This document shows, piece after piece, positions 9,001 through 14,185 of a stretch of DNA of 14,653 nucleotides. The stretch covers positions 1 to 14,653 of the forward strand of contig JBIOJM010000264.1 in the NCBI GenBank assembly GCA_044450785.1. Direction: 5' to 3'. Under the pieces are notes generated by a model. That model did no database searches. It was not told where the DNA came from and saw only the letters and a list, made by a program, of their open reading frames with translations. Within the stretch, counting starts at the first letter, position 1. Each line of letters begins with the position of its first letter. Made by a program: the position numbers and the translations under genes. This DNA comes from JBIOJM01 sp044450785 (GTDB taxonomy: Bacteria; Planctomycetota; Planctomycetia; Isosphaerales; Isosphaeraceae).

Positions 9001-9525
9001 GACTCGAACCGGCGGAACGACCAGTCCGCCATCGGGCTTCTCGCCGGGGCGTTTCAGCCCGGAATACGCGGCAGCCACGTTGTCGGGCCCGCTCGAGGCC
9101 AGTACGCGACCCGAGTCGTCCTCAATCCAGAGAGCCAGGATCCCGGTCGTGCTCGATCGCGCGGTCGAAAGGATCGCATCCGTCTCTGCCCGGAACTGCT
9201 CGGGCGTGATCGTCCCGCCGGCGCGCTCCGCGAGGAGCCGCTGTATCCGAGTCCGCTTGGCGAACTGCGATGCGCGGTCCTCGAGCTGCCGCAACGCGTT
9301 TGCAAGCATCGCCTGTCGAGCGGTGGCGACCGTCGACAGCCGCTTGTGGATCTGGTCGCGCAGAATCGAGCTGGTCGTGACGTAGGCAACGCCGATCAGC
9401 ACCCCCCCATTGAGGGCGACCAGCACGCCCACGAACAACGTCAGCTTCCAGACGATCGAGGAGCGGAGGAACGACCGCCTTGAAAGGGAAGGAGAGTCGC
9501 GCCGGTCTTGAACATCAGCACCCAT
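6064..9525 (-). CDS. Multi-sensor membrane histidine kinase (Cache-like/HAMP/GAF/PAS/GAF/HisKA/HATPase)
   Basis: With the ATG at 9525 the protein has 1153 aa. Membrane helices are at about 27-50 and 311-329, enclosing a ~260-residue extracytoplasmic sensor of double-Cache size. A HAMP domain follows (about 330-385, with DEIGALGTAFNRM), then a coiled coil, GAF (about 402-560), PAS (about 588-712, with GDGVVVADSSGHFLVFNPAAQ) and a second GAF (about 725-880). The kinase core has H905 in AGVAHEINNPLAF, an N-box at about 1046-1059 (NQVFLNLLVNAMQA), G1 DNGCGIP at 1087, F-box FDPFFTTKG at 1101 and G2 GDGTGLGLSI. All catalytic motifs are intact. It should autophosphorylate on His and pass phosphate to a separate response regulator, which is not encoded here. 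No receiver is fused. Starts further upstream (9582, or TTG 9615) run into a hairpin repeat and lack a good ribosome site, so 9525 is preferred, though it too has no clear Shine-Dalgarno. Confidence 0.92.
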   Translation of the reverse strand: MGADVQDRRDSPSLSRRSFLRSSIVWKLTLFVGVLVALNGGVLIGVAYVTTSSILRDQIHKRLSTVATARQAMLANALRQLEDRASQFAKRTRIQRLLAERAGGTITPEQFRAETDAILSTARSSTTGILALWIEDDSGRVLASSGPDNVAAAYSGLKRPGEKPDGGLVVPPVRVGGSFGLVFSAVVRGGEGQAILGTVMLLADFGPIATLLMDSRGLEDTGEVLVGVKNGEVIRLVLPPRSRSSLAEVAASELPTLSAASDGEFGFKRTTDYRGEDVLVAYRPVGAAFAGWGLIAKIDTAEAYGPVTRLRWLLLALGGAALVLGLAASNLIARRFARPIRRLARTSAAVAAGDLSVRSEVTSSDEIGALGTAFNRMTEELARSHATLERRIVERTRDLEAVRDLLDAFFRISTSRLDPDNIEKTLDSVLRFCSRLGYDLAMISLVDRDAGVIRAVRAIGAMTGVVERTVRPLDGNDILAIVVREGGAVIVADSTIDPRCEPAAVTLSGIRGQIVMPLVSDEVLGTLQVASRQPLDPAGQDLRPLETLASHTARALTGLRQLEEIRRLNQVQEQHALELASSEAALREQTRILQSVLNCMGDGVVVADSSGHFLVFNPAAQRIVGHGRIEGSPQEWSRQYEIFLPDRSTPYPVDDLPLMRAIRGESVDQAEVYIAYPSRDDGTWIHVTGRPLRDEHSALQGGVIVFHDSTRQKKSERRLAAQYETTRVLAEADSPGQSTLKILETICESLDWDMGAFWRVDAHRDRLRCTTIWGRPTFSAPSFEALTRNTTLERGVGLPGRVWASDQPAWISELASDPNFPRISAAVEDGLHTALALPILLRGDCLGVLEFFSRVARPPDLAILEMMNSLGTQIGQFIERHQMRARVIQAEKLASLGMLSAGVAHEINNPLAFVANNLAVLERDVGFLLTLLAIYEKAGDSLAATQPELVRQATRLAAEFDGTYVKENMGKILQSTRQGVKRVADIVQNLRGFARLDRATIDQADIHDALRAALEMLRGRLDRRHITVEEHLGELPLVDGSPAQLNQVFLNLLVNAMQAIESTHRLDGRIAITTEETGGEIVVEVTDNGCGIPEEILPQIFDPFFTTKGLGDGTGLGLSITHGIVQDHGGRLQVESTPGQGTRFRVILPLART

Positions 9526-9548
9526 GATTCGAACTTTTGAAGTTGCGC

Positions 9549-9606
9549 CTTTGCGTCTTTGCCCCGAACGGGGCAGTAACATATCAGCCCCGGGCGACGC
9601 CCTGGG
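9549..9606. repeat. Two-hairpin intergenic element, probably dispersed repeat
   Basis: Between the glycosidase stop and the kinase start are a 14-bp palindrome, GCCCCGAACGGGGC (9561-9574), and a second stem at 9588-9596/9598-9606 (8 of 9 pairs, central GGGCGACGCCC). Next to them two copies of a yCTTTGCs unit lie 8 bp apart (9548-9562). From memory, two-hairpin elements with this pattern recur between genes in planctomycete genomes; only one copy is visible here. Either hairpin could also slow or end transcription from the glycosidase gene, but neither is followed by a T-tract on the minus strand. Confidence 0.5.
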
Positions 9607-9641
9607 AACAGACAAACGACACGAATCAGCAGAGCCCTATG

Positions 9642-11615
9642 TCACGGGGAGGCCAAGATTGGGAACTCGGTCACCCGGAGGTCGGTGCAGCCGTAAGGGA
9701 CCAGCGTCAATTCCTCCAGCGGCAAAGCGCTGGTGACTGGACTGGGCGGCGGCGGAGCGGCCGCTCCTTTCTCCAGTACCCAATCGGGTAGGCGCCGGCC
9801 TTTTATTTTGGCGATCACCGGCGCGCCCTTGGATGAAAACGGCGTTGTGCCGACGGGGCGATCTTCGAATGTCAGCGATCGCTCGAGATGTTTGCGGTCG
9901 ATTTGAATCGCGTAGCTCCAGGGCGATTTCGGGTAAACCTCCCAGTCGTCGAATGGAAGGTTTTCCCGGTCTCTGAGCTTCTTCCACACGGCGTCGATCG
10001 GCAGGGCATACACCAGAGGACCGCGCTCGATCGCCACGGCGTTGTTGTAACCGTTGTAGAGGTTGATCGGCATTGCCAGATGAAGCGTCATGGTCTCGGC
10101 CCCGCGCCACTCGGCATTCACAGACAAATCATAAGGATTCCCGGTCGAACCGACTTTGGTTTTCGAGCCGCGGAACTCGATCTGCTTCTCTTTAGCCCAC
10201 CGCGGAATTCGCAAGTGGAGAGGAAACGTCGTTGGCTCCGGAACGGTGACCGTGATCGAGATCTCTTCACGAAATGGATACATCGTCTCGACGGTGACCT
10301 TCACCGGCTTGCCCTGGATCTTCGTGTCGATGATACACGGGGCATACGCGATCGCAGCCAGGCCGCCGTCGGGGGTCTTCATCCAGAGGTGTGAGACAAA
10401 CTTGGGCCAACCCTGATGCATGTTGGCCGTGCAGCAGCCGAAGTTCGGTTCCAGGCCGTAGAGGTTCGAGTCCGGACCATTGTTGACGTAAACGTGCTCG
10501 CCCCTGGCCGAGCAGATCACCTGGTTGCACTGCTGGTCGTACTGGTGGGCCGTCATGTCTTTCTTGAAGGTCGCCGGCAATGCGTTGAAGGCTAACTTCT
10601 CCAGGCGGTCTCCCAGGCGCGGATCGCCCAGGATGCCGGCCAGGACTTCGAGCGAGTACATCGCCTCGACCACGGTGCACAGCTCGGTCCCTTGCGACGG
10701 ACTGCGGCCGGCCAGGTGCTCGTCACACGTGAAGATGCCGGTGGCCTGGCCATGATATCGGTCGAGGAGGTCAAGCATCCGAAAGACGGCGCCTTCGTCC
10801 TTCGCATCGCCGGTGAGCCAAGACCGCACGCCGCCGTACTTGAGCGCCATGCCCGTATTGACGCCGTGCGTGTCGAGCTCGAACTTCCCCTGTGTCTTGG
10901 CGGTGAACTTGAACTCGTCGAACCGGGCGCGCCAGTCGTGGCTCTGTGCAAACGCCTTGCGGGCCAGATCCAGAAGCCAGGGCTCCCTGGTGCGATCATA
11001 AAGCCAATAAAGCGTGACGGCATAATCAGCCACACGGAAGCGAGCCCAGCTATACATCGGCTCGCGAGAGATCACCTGATCGATCTTGCGGCAAACCTTC
11101 AGGAGCGCGGGCGCAACTCGTGGATCGCCGGTCGCCTCGTGGTATTGCGTGAGCGCCTTCAAGAGAGGGAACAGCGGCCAGACGTCGTAGGCCTTGTGCT
11201 TCCGGCTGTCGCCCACCGGTCCGAGCCAACCATCGGCGTGCTGGTGATCGAGGATATAGTCGAGGGACTTCTTGACCTTGGCCTTGAGCGCCGGGTCGTC
11301 GAGCACGTACGCCAGTGGTACGAGGCCGTCGAGCCAGTACGGGACGCGCTCCCAGCCCTCGGCCTTGCCGCCGAACCAGGCGCTGTCCTTGATATCGGGC
11401 CAGAATTCGTCGAGGTGCCCGCTCAAGCCGTCCGCCTGGATCCGCAGTTGATCCTTGAGCCAGCCGGCGGGCTTGATGCTCCCCAAGGGCAGGGGCTCGA
11501 ACGCCGGCGCATGCAGGCCGGGCGCTGCGCCCTTCGGCGCTTCCCCAGCGCTGGCCAGCGACGAACCCGCGATCATCACGGACAACAGCCCTGACAACCC
11601 ATGACGACACGACAT
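9642..11615 (-). CDS. Secreted beta-L-arabinofuranosidase-like glycoside hydrolase (GH127/DUF1680 type)
   Basis: The 657-aa protein begins MSCRHGLSGLLSVMIAGSS; the Ala-rich end ASA|GEA suggests a Sec signal peptide of about 24 residues. It then has the (alpha/alpha)6-barrel signature of DUF1680/GH127: GWLKDQL, DGWLGP, THGVNTGMALKYGG, GTELCTVVEAMYSLE and NFGCCTAN, followed by a beta-sandwich C-terminal part (about 430-657, with FPLHLRIPRWA). In characterised GH127 enzymes a cysteine nucleophile is held by zinc bound to Glu-x-Cys and Cys-Cys; the matching residues are E311, C313, C394 and C395, with C394 as likely nucleophile. E299 (in CDEHLAG) is a candidate acid/base. The enzyme should release beta-L-arabinofuranose or a related sugar from plant-type glycans outside the cytoplasm; the true substrate is not proven. 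The ATG follows GGGGGGC, which decides it over a GTG 13 codons upstream. Confidence 0.85.
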   Translation of the reverse strand: MSCRHGLSGLLSVMIAGSSLASAGEAPKGAAPGLHAPAFEPLPLGSIKPAGWLKDQLRIQADGLSGHLDEFWPDIKDSAWFGGKAEGWERVPYWLDGLVPLAYVLDDPALKAKVKKSLDYILDHQHADGWLGPVGDSRKHKAYDVWPLFPLLKALTQYHEATGDPRVAPALLKVCRKIDQVISREPMYSWARFRVADYAVTLYWLYDRTREPWLLDLARKAFAQSHDWRARFDEFKFTAKTQGKFELDTHGVNTGMALKYGGVRSWLTGDAKDEGAVFRMLDLLDRYHGQATGIFTCDEHLAGRSPSQGTELCTVVEAMYSLEVLAGILGDPRLGDRLEKLAFNALPATFKKDMTAHQYDQQCNQVICSARGEHVYVNNGPDSNLYGLEPNFGCCTANMHQGWPKFVSHLWMKTPDGGLAAIAYAPCIIDTKIQGKPVKVTVETMYPFREEISITVTVPEPTTFPLHLRIPRWAKEKQIEFRGSKTKVGSTGNPYDLSVNAEWRGAETMTLHLAMPINLYNGYNNAVAIERGPLVYALPIDAVWKKLRDRENLPFDDWEVYPKSPWSYAIQIDRKHLERSLTFEDRPVGTTPFSSKGAPVIAKIKGRRLPDWVLEKGAAAPPPPSPVTSALPLEELTLVPYGCTDLRVTEFPILASP

Positions 11616-11669
11616 GGTGAAAGCCCCCCAGATGCCTGGCCTTGATCCCCTCACCGCTTCGCAGCCCGG

Positions 11670-11696
11670 ATTTTAGAAGAACGCCGCCGGCAACGC
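11670..11696 (-). promoter_or_regulatory. Possible promoter of the glycosidase gene
   Basis: Read on the minus strand, TAAAAT (11670-11675) is a near-consensus -10 box, and an imperfect CTGGCG lies about 18 bp upstream as a weak -35. It lies about 55 bp before the chosen ATG. It is a motif match only; planctomycete promoters are poorly defined. Confidence 0.25.
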
Positions 11697-11720
11697 CAGG
11701 ATGACGTCAACGGGCTGGCG

Positions 11721-11749
11721 CTGGCTCTCTATTACCCGGCATGTACAAT
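11721..11749 (+). promoter_or_regulatory. Possible promoter of the CDF transporter gene
   Basis: TACAAT at 11744-11749 is one mismatch from a -10 box, with CTGGCT 17 bp upstream as a weak -35 (3 of 6 matches). Transcription from here would give a leader of about 115 nt that contains the hairpin and the tandem repeats. Confidence 0.3.
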
Positions 11750-11783
11750 GGCAGCCTCCAATCCAGGGCCCCAAGGGAGGTGG

Positions 11784-11800
11784 TGGTCAGTGGTCAGTGG
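11784..11800 (+). repeat. 7-bp tandem repeat TGGTCAG (about 2.4 copies)
   Basis: TGGTCAG TGGTCAG TGG in the leader of the CDF gene. It is short but shares its 7-bp period with the second repeat array 30 bp downstream. Confidence 0.7.
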
Positions 11801-11809
11801 GGAAGGCAG

Positions 11810-11830
11810 AAAGCCGAAGCGGCTTTTATT
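11810..11830 (+). terminator. Terminator-like hairpin in the CDF leader
   Basis: AAAGCCG (11810-11816), loop AAG, then CGGCTTT (11820-11826) followed by TATT: a 7-bp stem running into a short T-rich end. It lies between the putative promoter and the ribosome site of the CDF gene, so if it works it would act as an attenuator of that gene. The stem is short and the T-run broken, so function is uncertain. Confidence 0.35.
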
Positions 11831-11860
11831 CATCCTTCATCCTTCATCCTTCATCCTTCA
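11830..11860 (+). repeat. 7-bp tandem repeat TCATCCT (4 full copies plus 3 bp)
   Basis: Four perfect tandem copies of TCATCCT followed by TCA, ending at the first base of the AGGAG ribosome site of the CDF gene. Copy number change would alter leader length but not the reading frame. Confidence 0.9.
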
Positions 11861-11864
11861 GGAG
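11860..11864 (+). promoter_or_regulatory. Ribosome binding site deciding the TTG start of the CDF gene
   Basis: AGGAG with a 6-bp spacer (TGACCG) to the TTG at 11871. No ATG occurs at a comparable spacing, and the protein from this TTG has the normal family N-terminus. Confidence 0.8.
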
Positions 11865-11870
11865 TGACCG

Positions 11871-12773
11871 TTGAGCCACGCCGCACGAGCGATGCAGGCC
11901 GCACGGACCGGCCTGTTCGTGAACATCATTCTCGTCATCGTCAAGCTGCTCGCGGGAATCGCCGGACATTCCTATGCCCTGATTGCCGATGCCATCGAAT
12001 CCTTCACCGATATCTTCTCGTCTCTGATCGTCTGTGGCGGGCTGCGGATCACGACCAAGCCCGCCGATCTTGAGTACCCGTACGGCTACGGCAAGGCCGA
12101 GGCCCTGGCCACGGCGGTCGTCTCGCTGATGCTCCTGGGAGCGGCCATGGGTGTCGCGGTGGCTGCCGTCGGCGAAATCATGACGCCTCATCACATGCCG
12201 GCCCCGTTCACACTGGCGGTCATCGCGGCCGTCATCCCCGTCAAGGAGATCTTGTACCGCCGGGTGCTCCGTGTCGGCAGCGAGACCGGAAGCACGGCCG
12301 TGAAGGCCGACGCCTGGCACCATCGCAGCGACGCCATCACCTCGGGGGCCGCTTTGATCGGGATCGGGGTTGCACTCTGGGGCGGACCCGGCTGGGAGTC
12401 GGCCGATGCCTGGGCCGCACTGCTGGCCGCTGCCGTCATCGCCCTGAATGGCATCTTCCTGCTGCGCCCGGCGATTCATGACCTGATGGACCGGATGCCC
12501 GAACGGCCGGTCCTCGAACAAATCGCGGCCATCGCCGGGGGAGTTGAGGGGGTCCGCGCCACCGAGAAGCTGAGGGTCCGTAAAGTCGGCATGGAGTATT
12601 TTGTGGACCTCCACGTTCAAGCGGATGAGATGCTGCCGCTCCGCGAGGCCCACATCCTCAGCGGCAAAGTCAAGGGAGCCATTCGCTCGGCAGTCCCCGA
12701 CGTGGCCGGAGTGCTGATTCACATGGAGCCCTATGAGGGGAAAACTCGCGCACTCGGAAATTCGTCTTTGTGA
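11871..12773 (+). CDS. Cation diffusion facilitator (CDF) family metal exporter
   Basis: The 300-aa protein has the usual CDF build: about six membrane helices in residues 10-205, then a cytoplasmic ZT-dimer domain (about 212-290). CDF proteins export divalent metals such as zinc, iron, cobalt or manganese in exchange for protons, and work as homodimers in the inner membrane. The transport site is E43-S-F-T-D47 in helix 2 and H150-H-R-S-D154 in helix 5; E43 stands where E. coli YiiP/FieF has Asp45. The loop motif that is normally HPxGHGKAE reads Y69-P-Y-G-Y73-GKAE, losing both His. In the C-terminal domain the His residues of LHVQ, EAHIL and IHMEP are kept (H248, H261, H284). Metal preference cannot be set from sequence. 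It is the only plus-strand gene, and it converges on the repeat-protein gene. Confidence 0.93.
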   Translation: MSHAARAMQAARTGLFVNIILVIVKLLAGIAGHSYALIADAIESFTDIFSSLIVCGGLRITTKPADLEYPYGYGKAEALATAVVSLMLLGAAMGVAVAAVGEIMTPHHMPAPFTLAVIAAVIPVKEILYRRVLRVGSETGSTAVKADAWHHRSDAITSGAALIGIGVALWGGPGWESADAWAALLAAAVIALNGIFLLRPAIHDLMDRMPERPVLEQIAAIAGGVEGVRATEKLRVRKVGMEYFVDLHVQADEMLPLREAHILSGKVKGAIRSAVPDVAGVLIHMEPYEGKTRALGNSSL

Positions 12774-12845
12774 GATGGCTTCAGGGGTATTCGTGATGGG
12801 ACGCCCACCGATCGCACGGTCTGCGCCGGATCCCGCGGTCAAGCT

Positions 12846-12860
12846 GGGCCGATCCGGCCC
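12846..12860. terminator. Hairpin between convergent genes
   Basis: GGGCCG-ATC-CGGCCC, a perfect 6-bp stem with a 3-nt loop, 3 bp beyond the minus-strand stop codon at 12864 and 72 bp beyond the plus-strand stop. There is no T-tract on either side, so it may be a weak or factor-dependent bidirectional terminator. Nothing else is seen in the 90-bp gap. Confidence 0.35.
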
Positions 12861-12863
12861 TCG

Positions 12864-13352
12864 TCACGGGAAACGGCCCTGGACCTTCCCATCCGCGTCG
12901 AGGATGCGGATCAGCGCCCCTGTGTCCTTCGGGACGCCGAGCGTAACCCGTTTCTTGCCGTCCCGATCGTATAACTGCAAGATGGGAGATCCATCCTCGA
13001 TCCCAAGTGTCAGACGTCCCTTCCCCGTGCCGGATTCGGAGACCCTCAGCTCGGGCTTGTGGTCGTCCGTAATGTCGAGCGTCAACCGGCTCTGGCCCGC
13101 CGGATCGAGGAACGTCATGTCCGGGACCCCCGGCACGGCGGTCAGGACGATCCTCTCCTTGCCATTGCGTTCGACGATCTTGAGGGTTTCGACTCGCAAC
13201 TCCTTGGCCGGCGGTTCGTCCATGGCCCCGGCGACCACGACGGTCGCCAGCGACAGGGTCAGAATGCCGCCCAGCCGCCAGTAGCGCAATTCACGCTCCA
13301 TCCGATTCAGGCGGTCCCGCGTCTCGTTCTCGAATGCGATATGATCAGTCAT
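12864..13352 (-). CDS. Membrane-anchored small repeat protein, function unknown
   Basis: The 162-aa protein starts at MTDHIAFENETRDRL; GAGGAG 7 bp before this ATG decides it over a start six codons upstream. A charged, probably coiled-coil N-terminus (5-23) precedes one membrane helix (about 25-43), so the rest should face the periplasm with an N-in anchor. From residue 58 on, five repeats of about 23 residues follow, centred on VERNGKERIVL (60-70), LDPAGQSRLTL (82-92), SESGTGKGRLTL (105-116), YDRDGKKRVTL (128-138) and LDADGKVQGRF (151-161). The alternation of turns (D-x-G-K) and hydrophobic strands suggests a small stacked beta fold. No enzyme motif is seen. It begins 22 bp after the gene upstream and is probably co-expressed with it. 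I do not recognise a named family. Confidence 0.8.
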   Translation of the reverse strand: MTDHIAFENETRDRLNRMERELRYWRLGGILTLSLATVVVAGAMDEPPAKELRVETLKIVERNGKERIVLTAVPGVPDMTFLDPAGQSRLTLDITDDHKPELRVSESGTGKGRLTLGIEDGSPILQLYDRDGKKRVTLGVPKDTGALIRILDADGKVQGRFP

Positions 13353-13374
13353 CACCAGGCTCCTCATCACAGAA

Positions 13375-14151
13375 TCACGGGTTGATGTTGGCGTTGTGGA
13401 GAATGAAGCCGACGTTGGCCGTGTAGATCCGAGCGTGGATCGTCACGATCGCCTTCCCCTGGCTAATGACGCCGGGGGAATGCTTGCCGCTGGGTATGTA
13501 GTGAATGTTCATGGTCCCGACCGCGTACCCCTCGTCATACGTACCGGCGCTCAAATTGACGTCGAGGCTCACTGTCGGCAGCAACGAAGGCAGCCCGAGC
13601 CGGTTGATGTATTGGCGTGCCTGCGGTGCGGACTCGTCGAGGCCGAGCGATGTATTGGTGTTCAGATTACGGTCGAAGATCGCGCTGACGCCACCGATCG
13701 GGAGGCTCATGTCCTTGGGAGTCACCAACAGCAACTGGATATCGGAGTGCAACATCGTATTGGCGCTGCCAGCGGCTGCGATGAATGTCCGCATTTGTTC
13801 CGTGCTGGTTCGGCCGGCCCCGACGGTATAAGTTCCCACATATCGTGCCACGAACCGCTCTCTGTGCAGCGCTCGGCTGGTGAGAGTTCCCGTCGGCGCG
13901 AGGGCCTGATTTTCGATCGCCCCGGTCACCGGATTGAGAACCGGGCCTTGATTCTGCGGGACGGCGATCGACTGGGCGCCGCTGGTCTGACTCGCCGCTG
14001 CGCCGGCAGCCTGGCTGGCACCCGCGACCAAAGCATGCCGGCCCGCGGCGATGCTGTTGCCGGCCATGATATCCGTGATCGCGGAGAGCAGCTCGCGGCG
14101 CTCGACTTCTTCCAGGTATGGCCGCCGGTCGCGGGGGATTCGACGTCCCAT
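13375..14151 (-). CDS. Exported protein with LEPR-XLL-like N-terminal signal, function unknown
   Basis: The 258-aa protein starts at MGRRIPRDRRPYLEEVERRELLS, with GGAGG just before the ATG; an in-frame upstream extension would overlap the efflux gene and is rejected. Residues 11-23 (PYLEEVERRELLS) match the planctomycete LEPR-XLL secretion motif in loose form, followed by a short mildly hydrophobic stretch. A low-complexity Ala/Gly/Gln/Ser region (30-90) leads into a ~160-residue C-terminal domain with alternating strands (for example FVARYVGTYTVGAGR, IQLLLVTP, AIVTIHARIYTANVGF), probably all-beta and extracytoplasmic. There are no cysteines and no catalytic motif that I recognise. It lies between an outer-membrane efflux gene (34 bp upstream) and a membrane-anchored repeat protein (22 bp downstream), so it may belong to the same cell-envelope unit. 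Confidence 0.78.
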   Translation of the reverse strand: MGRRIPRDRRPYLEEVERRELLSAITDIMAGNSIAAGRHALVAGASQAAGAAASQTSGAQSIAVPQNQGPVLNPVTGAIENQALAPTGTLTSRALHRERFVARYVGTYTVGAGRTSTEQMRTFIAAAGSANTMLHSDIQLLLVTPKDMSLPIGGVSAIFDRNLNTNTSLGLDESAPQARQYINRLGLPSLLPTVSLDVNLSAGTYDEGYAVGTMNIHYIPSGKHSPGVISQGKAIVTIHARIYTANVGFILHNANINP

Positions 14152-14185
14152 TTTGTCCTCCGTGAGTTCTCGGTCTCCGCTCCGA

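Noticed and set aside
11702..11709. TGACGTCA palindrome as an operator
   Set aside because: A single 8-bp palindrome with no second copy; expected by chance and not tied to a known regulator here.
11741..12073. 110-aa plus-strand frame starting at MYNGSLQ
   Set aside because: Runs through the repeats and into the CDF gene in a wrong frame; no ribosome site.
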